This document shows positions 1 to 9,075 of a stretch of 37,500 nucleotides of DNA, piece by piece (position 1 is the stretch's first letter; every line of letters starts with the position of its first letter). The stretch comes from Prorocentrum cordatum (taxonomy: Eukaryota; Sar; Dinophyceae; Prorocentrales; Prorocentraceae): positions 156,372-193,871 of the forward strand of contig CAUYUJ010017662.1 of NCBI GenBank assembly GCA_963575745.1, written 5' to 3'. The translations under genes and the position numbers were made by a program. Under the pieces are notes generated by a model, which saw nothing but the letters and a program-made list of their open reading frames with translations, was not told where the DNA came from and did no database searches.

Positions 1-118
1 TCCGTAGGAATTCTTCAGGAATCCCAAGGAATTCAGCAGGAATCCTACGGAATCTCGGAGGAATCCGAAGGAATCTCGGAGGAATCCTAAGGAATCCCGG
101 AAGAATCCAAAGGAATTC
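1..118. repeat. Degenerate GGAATCC tandem repeat
   Basis: Repeated GGAATCC/GGAATTC-like heptamers with short spacers (AAGGAATCC, CGGAGGAATCC) fill the left edge. The array probably continues outside the window. No coding signal is seen. Confidence 0.8.
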
Positions 119-120
119 AC

Positions 121-300
121 CATTAGAAAACTAATAAAAACCATTGGTTCCCAATAGAATTCTAATAAAAACCAGTGGTTCCCAATAGAAAACGCATTAA
201 AAACCATTGGTTCCCAATACAAAACTAACTAAAACCATAGGTGTTGAATAGAAAACGAAGCCAAACCATTGGATTTAAACTATTGGTCTCCTATAGAAAA
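121..300. repeat. 31-32 bp tandem repeat, about 5 copies
   Basis: A unit built around ACCATTGGTTCCCAATAGAA followed by an A-rich spacer recurs with starts near 140, 171, 203, 234 and 265, so the period is 31-32 bp. The last two copies are more divergent. It is AT-rich compared with the rest of the window. Confidence 0.8.
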
Positions 301-302
301 CA

Positions 303-352
303 AAGAAACCCACACCCAAACCCAAACCCAAACCCCAACCCAAACCCAAACC
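303..352. repeat. (CCCAAA)n hexamer tract
   Basis: About eight CCCAAA hexamers with small variants. The complement, TTTGGG, resembles but is not the plant-type telomere heptamer TTTAGGG, so I read it as an interstitial simple repeat. Confidence 0.8.
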
Positions 353-377
353 TCACCGGCCACAAGTCAGGTGTGAC

Positions 378-379
378 CC

Positions 380-456
<77 letters not shown>
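378..456. repeat. (TAG)n microsatellite
   Basis: About 26 nearly perfect TAG triplets. Same motif as the 1.1-kb array at 19.5-20.6 kb. Confidence 0.95.
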
Positions 457-850
457 TCATTGCTTTATTTTTGTAGTGTATAATTACCCGTATTATCGTT
501 AATAGCATTACTATCAGTCTTGATTTATTGGTTATTAGTTGTAGCATCCGTATGGTTAAACTGCTTACTCACACTTTTTATGTGTTTTATTCTTTCTTGT
601 TTATATATATACATACATACATACAAATATGGTTATGCATATATATACGAATAAAATAAAAAAGTAACAGTATAACTACTCTCGTTCCTAGTCCTACGTG
701 TTACCAATATCGTTGGAAATATCCATAGTAGTATCCGTGTTAGTACTCCGATTACTGTACAAATAAAATCCTGAACCTCACTGCCAACAGTGTTAGAATT
801 ATGAATGTATGGTCCTCCTTTGCATTATCAGTATTACAATGTCCTGTTTC
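457..850. other. AT-rich stretch without a gene
   Basis: AT-rich sequence with a short TATA/CATA microsatellite at about 604-627. No coding region, RNA gene or clear signal was recognised. Confidence 0.6.
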
Positions 851-856
851 TCTGTG

Positions 857-1262
857 TCCTTTTTCTCCTCCTCCTCCTCCTCCTACTCTTCCTCCTCCTC
901 GTCCTCCTCGTCCTCCTGCTCCTCGTCCTCCTCGTCCTCCTGCTCCTCCTCCTCCTCTTTTTGTTTCCTCCTCGTCCTCCTCCTCCTCCTCTCCTCCTCC
1001 TCCTCTTCCTCCTCCTCCTCCTCCTGTTCCTTCTCCTCCTCCCCCTCCTCCTCTTCCTATTCCTCCTCTTCATCCTCCTCCTTCTCCTCCTCCTCCTCCT
1101 CGTCCTCCTCCTCCTACTCCTCCTCCTCCTCCTCCTCCTCCTCCTCTGCCTTCTCCTCTTCGTCATCCTCTTCCTCCTCATCATCCTCCTCCTTCTCCCC
1201 CTCCTCCTGTTCTTACTCCTCCTCCTCCTCTTCTTCCTCCTCCTTTCCTCCTCCTGTCTCCC
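857..1262. repeat. Polypyrimidine (TCC)n tract
   Basis: About 400 bp of CTC/TCC triplets with CGT and TTC variants, almost pure pyrimidine on the plus strand. Long open frames across it (poly-Pro, poly-Ser, poly-Leu, and poly-Arg on the other strand) are by-products of the triplet repeat and are not counted as genes. Mirror symmetry makes triplex (H-DNA) formation possible. Confidence 0.95.
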
Positions 1263-1516
1263 TCTTCGCCTTCCGTCTGCTTTCTCGCCTTCCCCTCCAT
1301 CCCCCCTTCCCCTTTTCCCTGGTGCCGTTTCCGCGTTCCACCTTCTCGATTCCCATATCTACAATCATCCCTGCCATCGTCGTCGCAACTCGTCTTCGTC
1401 CAGCAGCTCATCATCATGTTTACCCTCCTCCTTCTCCTCTTCGTCATCCTCCTTACCCATCCCAGCCCCCCCCCTCCCTTACAAATGTTGTTTGTTTCCT
1501 GAGCGGTTCTTCGAAA

Positions 1517-1735
1517 GCCTCCGCATAATCGATGTGACACTGAAGCCTCACTTGCACAACTGTCGCACGAACGAGAGACAGACGGGCCACTTTCACAACA
1601 TGGTGATCGCCTTGGCGCCACGCGGGCCCGTCTTCTTGCCAACAATCACGCTGGTAAAGCGCGGTGTGCTTTTGGAAATAGAGTTCTCGCTCTAGCGCCG
1701 CGCACACTCGTCTAAACACTCGCAGCAGCTACCAC
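1517..1735. repeat. Dispersed ~80-bp repeat, copy set 1
   Basis: Two related segments about 79 bp apart (near 1601 and 1680) share a core like GTTCTCGC..TNGCGCCGCGCAC..TCGTC. The same pair recurs at 9784 and 9868 with about 83-bp spacing, and the intervening sequence (ACTTGCAACA..TTCAA) is also similar. The rest of 1263-1960 has no gene I recognise. Confidence 0.55.
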
Positions 1736-1964
1736 GACGCAGTTATGTCGTATTGCTTGTTGGTTTATCAAGTGGTTTTATGGCCTTCGTTGATTTCTCA
1801 CTCGTCGAAATGAAAAAGATAGAAATTAATGAGGACGGGTGAATCGTTGGTGCAAATTGGGTTCACGCAGGTCCTCCTCCTTCTTCAAGCCATCCTCCTC
1901 CCCCTCCGAGAGTGTGAGAGAGAGAGAACGCAAACAACAAACAACAACTTGATAAAACATACAC

Positions 1965-2153
1965 GAAAACATGCATACATACAGCCAGACCTACAGACAT
2001 GCATACACACAGACATACATACCTACATACATGCATACATGCAAAAATACATACATACATACATACATACATACATACATACATACATACATACATACAT
2101 ACATACATACATACATACATACATACATACATACCGACATACGTACATACATG
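1965..2153. repeat. (CATA)n microsatellite
   Basis: Perfect ACAT/CATA repeats from about 2047 to 2132, with degenerate copies on both sides. Frames encoding YIHT or VCMY repeats across it are artefacts. Confidence 0.95.
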
Positions 2154-2208
2154 TCGCTGGTAAACGGAGCAGTGTTCTAGCTTTACGGAAAGCGGGCGGC
2201 GGCGCCAG

Positions 2209-3282
2209 CTAGCGCAGAGCTCGTAGCAGTTGAAGATGCAGCCTGTAATTTGAGCCACAGGGATGCCCGACCGCGCACAAGTTCTCATCCACATCTGCGA
2301 CCAGGTTGGAAGGAAAAGTCAGCTTGACGCCGCCCACGCCTAAGAACTCTACGTGATCCCCCTCCCCGACAAAGCCACAAACACAACCCACCATGCCATT
2401 GAGAGCCGCCGTGGATGGGCTGTGCGGACGCACCAAGTTTCCCGGTTTGAGGTTGCCGCCCAGCGAGGCGAGGCCGAAATCGCCCAGGTCGTTGCCGGCA
2501 TCCGGACGCGCCTCTATCGAGAGCTTGGCAGCCACAGCCTGGGTCTGCGCCTCCAGGTCGGTTTGAAGCCAAGCAGATTCAGCGCTCGCAAGAGAAACGC
2601 ACTTCTCCACCAGGCGACGCTGGTGAGGCAAAAGATCGGTGATGAGGTTATCCTTGAGCTTGTCAAGCGGCGTCGCCAATGCGCGGGTGGCCGCCTCCAG
2701 GATTTTGGACCGCAGCTCCTCCAGCTTGGGCGGCAGGCGAAGGTTGAGCGAGGCTTCCACTGAGCGAGCGAATTCGCCCTGCAAGTTCCTGACCTGAGCG
2801 GGCAGGGCAGCTGTCTTGTCTTCGACGGCGGTCTGCAAGGTGGAGCAGGGGAAGTCTGGGACAGCCACAACACGAAGCTGCTCCAGATCCTGGAGCAACG
2901 TAGCAATAGCACAATTCTGACCGTCAAACAGTTGCTGCAGATAGCCAGCCTCAAACGCAGCATGTCCACTGCGCTCCGAACTTTAACGGGGCGACACTAT
3001 CTTCTCACGATCAATCATTCAAACAGTGAAACACAAAGACGAAATTGCGCCGTCAGCATTGCGAGCATCCAGAGGCGCGAATTCAGCAAATTGAGGGTTG
3101 AATTTGGAATCAACTGGTGGCAAACCCTGCTCACGAGATAAAGCGCCGCAAATGCGAATGATATGAGGTCCCGAGCGTGTGGAAGATACAGCGTCCACCA
3201 TTATCCTACCGCCCCAATATTTGTGCCTCCTGCGGCGCCAGCAGAACAAGGAGCATAAACTGCGCCACTGGGAACGTTTCAC
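2209..3282 (-). pseudogene. Unrecognised protein, frame broken by two stops
   Basis: One minus-strand frame runs from 3282 to 2209 (about 357 codons) and is interrupted only by TGA at 3019-3021 and TAA at 2983-2985, twelve codons apart. The part after the stops looks like a real protein: a helix-rich, charged segment (LRLPPKLEELRSKILEAATR, then LDKLKDNLITDLLPHQRRLV) that could form coiled coil, then a Gly/Val-rich tail with GMVGCVCGFVGEGDHVEFLG. I recognise no family. It lies downstream of the degenerate SL relic at 3586-3607, so it may be a retrocopied mRNA. The first visible Met codons are not convincing starts. Alternatives are a two-exon gene whose short intron covers both stops (no clear splice sites seen), or part of a LINE. 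Confidence 0.45.
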
Positions 3283-3430
3283 CGCGCCTCCTGCGAGTTC
3301 GCCAGAAAAGCCAAGCGAAAATGAGAATCGGAATCAGACGAAGAAACATAATCGCAGCGCACGTCGAATTCAAGCCCCGCCCTGCCATCGCCACCGCACA
3401 CGAGTGAATCGCGAGTTGAACGCCAATCAA
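3206..3430 (-). other. Short ORF with membrane-like segment
   Basis: A 74-residue minus-strand frame contains a hydrophobic run (FLRLIPILIFAWLFW) followed by basic residues (RTRRRRG), a typical single membrane segment with a cytoplasmic anchor. It lies between the SL relic and the 2209-3282 frame and partly overlaps the latter in another frame. It may be a 5' exon, a 5' UTR accident, or nothing. Confidence 0.2.
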
Positions 3431-3585
3431 TAAAGTCTACCGATGCGGGGTCGAAGAGATGCCAGCAACGAGACAGAGGCAGAATGATAGCGCCACGTCA
3501 GCAGCCCGCAGGCAACATCGCGGGGAAACGAGCAGAGCCATGCCGAGCAAAAATGCATTGCGGAGCGACAGATTGGCAAGACTAG

Positions 3586-3607
3586 TTTGAGCCAACATGG
3601 CTACGAA
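3586..3607 (-). other. Degenerate dinoflagellate spliced-leader relic
   Basis: Read on the minus strand, 3607-3586 matches 18 of the 21 fixed positions of the dinoflagellate spliced leader (core CGTAGCCAT.TTGGCTCAA). Mismatches lie at the second, twelfth and last positions. In genomic DNA such a block marks a trans-spliced mRNA that was copied back into the chromosome. Minus-strand sequence downstream leads into the 2209-3282 frame. Confidence 0.65.
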
Positions 3608-3692
3608 CATATGGAAACATATGTGGAAACACACATATATATATATACACAAATACATATACATATACATAAACATAAATATACATTTAGAT
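3606..3692. repeat. TA/CATA-rich microsatellite
   Basis: AT-rich tract of ATATAC, ACATAT and ATAAAC units immediately 5' (on the minus strand) of the degenerate SL relic. A similar TA-rich tract sits next to the SL relic at 9041-9062. Confidence 0.85.
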
Positions 3693-3734
3693 ATATCAGT
3701 GGTGATCCAGACTGTTGTTCCTATGATGACCTGC

Positions 3735-4020
3735 AGCCGCGGGCGCGGGCGGCCGCGCGGGAAGCCCCCCTCGCGCGCTGGTTGCAATGAGTGTCATTGG
3801 CGGGTAGCTCTTTGAACTTAATCGCGCGGTAAGGATCATAGCTCAAGACTAGATGCAGCAGGCTGGCGCGGGCGGGATCCTCAGGCCCAATCACGAAAAG
3901 GGCCCCACTGGCAATTCCATCGGCCTGGGTCGCCCCCGAGATCAGAGAGCGCAGCCTTGGGCAGATGATGAAATGGCCCCAGCAGTCCTCCGCTAGGGGG
4001 GGGGGGGGGCACTTCAACAA
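3735..4020 (-). pseudogene. LINE-A C-terminal Cys/His region
   Basis: The frame reads EDCWGHFIICPRLRSLISG, then YDPYRAIKFKELPAND. The C..H...C spacing followed by PRL matches the Cys/His block that ends many dinoflagellate LINE proteins. It is offset from the upstream RT frame at a run of 14 G (3996-4009), where the first Cys pair would be expected, so replication slippage there probably broke the frame. Confidence 0.65.
3996..4009. repeat. Poly-G run (14 G)
   Basis: A 14-base G homopolymer at the junction of two LINE-A coding frames, probably the site of a slippage frameshift. Homopolymers of this length are also prone to sequencing error. Confidence 0.9.
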
Positions 4021-4026
4021 CCAGAC

Positions 4027-5236
4027 TCACCGGTGCCTCTCATGCATCCTATTGTTTGCGCGCCATCCGTTCATCCACGATTTCAGCGCGACCTCGCGCT
4101 CGCAGGCGGGAACGTTGCAAAGAGTCACATTCAACTGGCAGCGCTTGCCCGATCGCGGTCGCATGAACTCTTTCTGCGGGGCGTCGAAGAGTTGAAGAGC
4201 GCCCCGCGCGCGTCGTCGCACGCCCGGACCTGGAAAGACTTCCTGGTCGGCCAGCGCGAGGGGGGCGCGGGAAACAGCAGCCTGGGCCGCGCAGTGCCTG
4301 CCGCGAGCGCGGGGCCCATCTCGGGGAACGCGGTCGAAAATCAAAGCTCCGTCATGGGCTCGAGGGCCCCGCCGCGGGCAGATACCTGCGAATGGCCCTC
4401 CCATGGACTGCCCCGCCCGGCCCGGCGTAGATTCGAATCTGAGGTCATCACGCGGCAGCCAGACCTCCATGTCAGGTTTCGCGGGCCGCGCTAATTCGGA
4501 TGGGCCAACCGTGCCAGAGTGCGCTCGTCGGCGGCTGCAGCTCAATATCCAGATGTCGCCGGGCCGCCCCCGCTGCAGAAGTCCCCTTCCGCAACGCGCG
4601 GTGGGTGGATAAGCGACCTGCGCAGTATTTTCCAGCGCGGGCGCGCATCTGAAGTCGCAGGCGCGGATGCCCAGCGCGAGCGCTCCATGGGCCTGGGCCG
4701 CGGCCTTGCCGCGCAGCTGCCACTTCGCCGCCGGCCCATGCCACCCGCGGCCAACCATCGCGGGGCCGCGAAGCGCACCCAAATATTGAGCCATCAGCGC
4801 GATATTGAACCTCGCCCACTGCGGCAGGCAGTCATCGCAGAATCCCTGAATGCGCATTTTCAGCGCGCCCGTGGAATAATCCACCGCAGGCGCCCCGACG
4901 CGCTTGGGGAAGCCAAACTGGAGGCGCGCGCATGCGTCCGCCTCCTCGAAAACATTGGCGCACACTGCGAAGCGTTCTATCGCTCTCAGACTGGCTCCCG
5001 CGTCGCCCGCGCAAACTCGGGTCGCGGCTCTGCCTTTCTGGTCAACATCCTTTTCCATCATATTGAGGAACGGGTTGATGGAGGTCGCCAAAATCATGCC
5101 GCTCCGAGGGCAGGCCTGAATGACGCAAGCCGAAACGGGATAAACAAAAACCAAACTGCTTCTCAGGAGCTCCGCTGCGCGCACCGCGAAACACATCGCA
5201 GCGACAAAGTTCTGGTTGGCCGCTGGAACTCTCATG
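4027..5236 (-). pseudogene. LINE-A reverse transcriptase, palm and thumb
   Basis: About 400 codons in one minus-strand frame. After the microsatellite the protein resumes with NQNFVAAMCFAVR, then SACVIQACPRSGMILATSINPF (motif B type), then RVCAGDAGASLRAIERF (position of the catalytic YADD box), then QWARFNIALMAQYLGALRGP (motif D/E type), and ends with SWMNGWRANNRMHERHR. The catalytic box reads AGD instead of ADD (codons at 5007-5002), so the enzyme should be inactive. Positions further on are Arg/Gly-rich and appear decayed. The ORF that contains it also runs through the microsatellite (5237-5595), but that part is not protein-like. Confidence 0.75.
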
Positions 5237-5293
5237 CTATTCAGAAGCCGGGGAAGAAGAAAAAGAAGAGGATGAACAAAAAGAAGAATAAGA

Positions 5294-5297
5294 GAAG

Positions 5298-5359
<62 letters not shown>

Positions 5360-5372
5360 CACACAAGACACA

Positions 5373-5464
<92 letters not shown>

Positions 5465-5476
5465 ACACACACCACA

Positions 5477-5554
<78 letters not shown>
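5294..5554. repeat. Poly-A plus (CA)n compound microsatellite inside LINE-A
   Basis: Almost uninterrupted A from 5297 to 5357, then (CA)n from about 5374 to 5552 with a few CCACAC interruptions. It separates RT motif A from the next conserved RT segment of LINE-A and changes the reading frame between them. The tails on its left side (GAAGAAGAAAAAG) are purine-rich. Confidence 0.95.
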
Positions 5555-5584
5555 GACGCTCGGGAATGCGACCCATAAGCCCCA

Positions 5585-5818
5585 AAGCACGGCAACCGGC
5601 AATAACTCCGCGCGCATGGCCTTCCCGCGCGCCCTGGACGCCGCGCCCAGGTCCGGGGCGTCGCTCACAAAGTTTCGCTCCAGAAAGATGCCTCTATGTG
5701 TCATGTTGATGTGCGACTTCTGCCACTGGCGCGTTGCTACATTCCTGGCTGCTGCGCAGATCTGGTCACCCGTGTTCTTCGCGTGGAGTGGCAACGTTGG
5801 CCTGGCCAGCCTCTGCAC
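5585..5818 (-). pseudogene. LINE-A reverse transcriptase, fingers and motif A
   Basis: The frame shows an RN block (IFLERNFVSDAPDLGAASRA) and then LLPVAVLWGLWVAFPSVA. These correspond to the RT segment with the first catalytic Asp (pattern D..AFPS). Here the Asp position is Gly (VLWG), an inactivating change. The frame then enters the (GT)n microsatellite. Spacing to the upstream and downstream parts agrees with one RT domain split by the repeat. Confidence 0.7.
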
Positions 5819-5819
5819 T

Positions 5820-6530
5820 TCACATTGGCGTATAGGGAATTAACCCTGCGTCGGGTAGGCTGCCGCGAGGCGGCTGAAAGCGACCGCGCGCAGGTGGACC
5901 GCGCGCGCGCAGATCCATCTGGCAGAGCGCCTCCATTCCTGCCTCCCCAGCTTGCGCCCGCGCCGAATACGGCGCGCCGCGTGGCCCTGGCGCACTGTCC
6001 GCCGCCTTCTTCAGGAGGGCGCGATAGCGCGACATGGACGGCCCGGGAAAGTCGCCGGCGGTGGCTGGCGAAGCCCACTTGCGGAGGAAGTTCGCGGAGC
6101 GGCTGGAAACTGTTGCACGCGCCGTGAAGATGGAGGCCCAGTAGTTATGGACATGCATGGTGAAGTTGTCGGAGCCCATATAAGATCCGTCATCCGCCGA
6201 TACCTCGGCGTCGAGGGCGATGGCCGCCAGCTTCAACCTTGCGTTGAGATGGGACCCCAGCTTAGGAAGCACGTTGAGCCTGGCGATGTTTCCCTGCACT
6301 TTGAAGGCGTTGCTCAGCGCGCATCGACGCACTGACCGGCCTTCCACGGCGCGCTTTCGAGCACCCATACCCGACATCATAGCCGACGCGCAAAGGGCCT
6401 GAAAGACACTGGGATCACGGTGGCCTGCCACCTTCCCCTGGACGATGACAATGTGCTCCTTGGCGATTTCGTGCACGGCTACCAGCTCTTCGGCCAAGTA
6501 GTGGTCCTTCCTGGCAATCGCACTGGCCAC
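5820..6530 (-). pseudogene. LINE-A linker and start of RT domain
   Basis: A 236-codon frame. N-terminal part: ARKDHYLAEELVAVHEIAKE and helical segments. Central part: NYWASIFTARATVSSRSANFLRKWA, then FPGPSMSRYRALLKKAADSAPGPRG.PYSA. The last segment is the characteristic pre-RT motif (K.A..SAPGPDG.PY) of LINE proteins, with Asp replaced by Arg. Frame differs from both neighbours, so indels separate them. Confidence 0.7.
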
Positions 6531-6760
6531 GCTAGAAAAAAAGGAGCAACTGAATGGGCTTGGACCGCGGTGCCTCGGGGCATGTCATGAGCTGCGCGCG
6601 CTATGCGCCCAGCCCCGCGAATCTCGCGCTCGCGGGCGCCCCGCCGTGCCGCGGCGCCAAGCTCGCCCAGCGGCGCGGCGCGCGACTGCGCAGCGCGCCC
6701 TGGAAGTTGCGCGATTTTACAAATCGCTTTTGGAATGGGTTACACGTCGGCCCGGACGCG

Positions 6761-7740
6761 TCACACGTCGTTGGACAATGTGATAGTCGGGGCGTGGTCG
6801 CTGAGATGTTGGAGGCAGGAGAGCCGCGGGCCATGGCGGACATGCATCTGGAAACGCACCCGCAGGAGGTACCAACCAAGCAGGCAGGCGCATGCGCGGT
6901 CGATCCTCGACAGCGCGGAGTTGGGCTGCCAATAGCGCGTGAACTTGTCACCCGAAGCTTTCCTTTACCTGGTCCAGGATGTCCTGCCGCCGCCGTCGAT
7001 GGACTTGCAGCCAGCGTCGTAGATGACCAGGGGGCGTCTCATCACCCCATGCGCGGCCGCGTCGCTAGGGCCGGGGGGGGCCCCAGCCGCCGCGGCAGAC
7101 AGAGGATGGGATGGGGACAGGCAGAGTCCTGGGTCGGTTCGATCGTCTTCCCAATCCTGAGGAAAAGGGTCGAGCCCGACACCGGGCGGGCCTGCGCCGC
7201 CGTCGGATGAACGAAGTCCGGCCCTATCTAGCCGCTGCGCGCCATCAACCCGCGCGCGAATGGAGTCGCCCAAGCGTCGCCGTGCTGCTTCCCTAGGGGC
7301 CAGGACATAAAAGTCGCCATGCAGCCATGCCGACCGCAGAATTGTCGATTGCGCTGCTCGTTGGAAAACTCGAACTGCCTGTCGTGTTATTATGCGCATC
7401 TGGCCTGTGTCGATGTTGTAGATGTGCGTGTTCAACTGCGTTTGAGTGCGTGAACCATGATCGACAACACCGCGTTGAACTCTGACGGGGGCGAGAACAT
7501 GTTGAAGGGGCTTGCCTTCGGTGCAAGTGCGCGCACCCAAGAGCAGGCCGCCTGATGCGTAGTCGCCGGCGGGGGAGGTGCAGAGGTAGACGGTCAGAGC
7601 CAGTCGGTGCAGTAGGCGTTCCACTTCCCACCCAGATGCAAGAAGCTCGTGGAATATTTCCGAGTGGCGCACCTGCTTCTCCAAGTAGTTGGCCTTCGCA
7701 TGGGCCCTGTCCCTGCCAGGGTGGTTGAGCGCCCGTGCGT
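6761..7740 (-). pseudogene. LINE-A EEP (AP-like) endonuclease domain
   Basis: In one minus-strand frame: HIYNIDTGQMRIITRQ, then WLHGDFYVLAP (GDFN motif with Tyr for Asn), then SALSRIDRACACLLGW (SRIDR at 6910-6896) and LQHLSDHAPTITLSND (SDH at 6802-6794). GDFN, SRIDR and SDH are the signature blocks of the endonuclease/exonuclease/phosphatase family that nicks target DNA for LINE insertion. An in-frame TAA at 6965-6967 lies between GDFY and SRIDR, with the frame unchanged on either side. Upstream, YYEGNARALNHPGRDRAHAKANYLEKQVRHSEIF joins it to the linker. The domain is recognisable but not functional. Confidence 0.75.
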
Positions 7741-7953
7741 TCCTTCATAATATCGCCCGCGCAACCTTACGCCGATTTGGTGCCGGCACAACCTTGCCGA
7801 TGGCGGGGTTACCCCCGCTGCATGCCCTTTTCGACGGACGCGGCCCGATGTACTTGTCGAAAGGCTCACGGGTGGTGCCCGATTTGCCCAGCAGGGCCAG
7901 ACTGCACACCACCTTGACAACGCCTGGCTCGAGGGAGAAGATCTTAGCCAGCG

Positions 7954-8410
7954 CTTTCCCTCCACCACCACCCGTTCGTCGGACTTGTGGAAGAAACTGT
8001 CGGCCTTGTCGGGGTAGAGGTGGCGCAGACTTCGTAGCACCTGTCGTCCTTTAGCCTGGACTTTGTCGTGGCGTTGGCATTGGTCACGGTCGAAGAAGAG
8101 CTGGAGCTCCGCGCGCCGAAGTGGCCGTGACTTGTTGGCGATGGCCTTGAACGTCCCGCGGAAAGTCGTGGAATAATTAATCCACACGTTGGGCTGCCAG
8201 ACCTCCAGCATGCTTGAATGTAATGGTGAAAATATGTGGAAGAGCTGCACCGCGATCTCGACGTGCCTGGCGTCGATGCCAGTGGCCTTGAATATCACCC
8301 CCAATTTTGGGAGGATGCTGGTTAGCGGTACGTTGTGCTTGGCACGCACTCGGATCTTTGACCTGTCTGGTTCCCGGGTCCTGGACTTGGCGACATAGGT
8401 GTTTGGTATG
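7954..8410 (-). pseudogene. LINE-A linker region, basic
   Basis: Protein-like segment PNTYVAKSRTREPDRSKIRV ... IFKATGIDARHVEIAVQLFH ... NKSRPLRRAELQLFFDRDQ ... LRSLRHLYPDKADSFFHKSD. Rich in basic residues, as expected of a nucleic-acid-binding linker or ORF1-like part. It continues the coiled-coil frame after a frameshift near 8400-8430 and passes to a third frame near 7954 (KALAKIFSLEPGVVKVVCSLA). Confidence 0.5.
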
Positions 8411-8758
8411 ATAGGTGTGACGTTTGGCTGCGATCGTGAGGGTCTTCTGGAGGTGGACGATGTGTTCTCGCATGAACCGCTGCTCCTCGGCCAGCTCGTC
8501 TTGGCGTTTGTTGACTGACGAGAGGGAGTCCCTGATGGATGCGAACTCGAGCTGTTGGCCTCTATCGTACTCTGCGAGGACGTCAGCATTGGCTGCGTTG
8601 ACCTCGATTGTGACCTCGCCCATGCTGTGGCTGAGCATGTCGTTCGCTTCGTTCACCATGGACTTGACGATCTCCTTGCAGGTCTTGGAATGCTGATCCA
8701 GGAGCTCAGCGATGCGCGCCGGCTGCTCCAGCAGCGCCGCCTCGCGCCGCCTTGCCAA
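8400..8758 (-). pseudogene. LINE-A N-terminal coiled-coil region
   Basis: Helical, charged sequence: ALLEQPARIAELLDQHSKTC, SMVNEANDMLSHSMGEVTIE, then LSSVNKRQDELAEEQRFMRE. Heptad-like spacing suggests a coiled coil, as in many LINE ORF1 or N-terminal domains. Further 5' (8759-8930) another frame reads KDEAGSAQARRPEGKGPRF, probably the start of the protein, so at least one more frameshift is present. First plausible ATG after the SL relic is at 8909. Confidence 0.5.
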
Positions 8759-9024
8759 AGATCGTTGGCCACCAGCGGATCCGCAGCTGGCTGCATCCCG
8801 GCGTCGTCACGGCGCATGCGCTTAGGATCAGCAGCGCTGTCGGGGAACCGCGGCCCTTTGCCCTCGGGGCGCCTGGCCTGAGCGGATCCCGCTTCATCCT
8901 TGCCGCCATGCTTACCGCTCGGAGGCCTGAAGACCAGACCAGCGAAGAAACTGGGTGTCGAGTGAGATGAGGAGGTAGGGAGTAATGCACCAACATGAGC
9001 TCACAAATGCTATCAAAAGCTTGG

Positions 9025-9040
9025 CTTGAGCCAAAAGGGG
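9025..9040 (-). other. Second (inner) spliced-leader relic
   Basis: Minus strand 9040-9025 reads CCCCTTTTGGCTCAAG. The 15-nt remnant expected when a new leader is trans-spliced onto the internal TAG of an older leader is CCATTTTGGCTCAAG, so this differs only by A replaced with CC. It follows the complete leader at 9062-9041 directly. Confidence 0.8.
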
Positions 9041-9062
9041 CTTGAGCCAAAGTGGCTACGGA
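9041..9062 (-). other. Dinoflagellate spliced-leader relic, near complete
   Basis: Minus strand 9062-9041 matches the 22-nt dinoflagellate spliced leader at all positions but one (C for T at position 11; blocks CCGTAGCCA and TTTGGCTCAAG). The leader is normally encoded in SL RNA genes and joined to mRNA 5' ends. Here there is no SL RNA gene context (no donor GT directly after AAG), so it is a retroposed mRNA end, not an SL RNA gene. Confidence 0.9.
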
Positions 9063-9075
9063 TACGTCAACACGT

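Larger units (their letters stand above)
3735..8965 (-). mobile_element. Decayed non-LTR retrotransposon (LINE-A)
   Basis: In minus-strand order: N-terminal coiled-coil region (8758-8400), basic linker (8410-7954), EEP-type endonuclease (about 7740-6761), reverse transcriptase (6530-4150) and a C-terminal Cys/His motif (4020-3735). This is the usual order for LINE polyproteins with an AP-like endonuclease. The frame changes several times and contains stops, so it is dead. A poly-A/(CA)n block lies inside the RT. A tandem spliced-leader relic lies at its 5' end (9025-9062), suggesting the copy came from a trans-spliced transcript and is close to full length. The 3' end has no clear poly-A tail; exact borders and a target-site duplication could not be fixed by eye. 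Confidence 0.8.

Noticed and set aside
303-352. Telomere repeat
   Set aside because: Unit is CCCAAA, lacking the T of the TTTAGGG type, and only about 50 bp long.
801-1695. Pro-, Leu- and Ser-rich long frames
   Set aside because: Direct products of the TCC triplet repeat in three frames.
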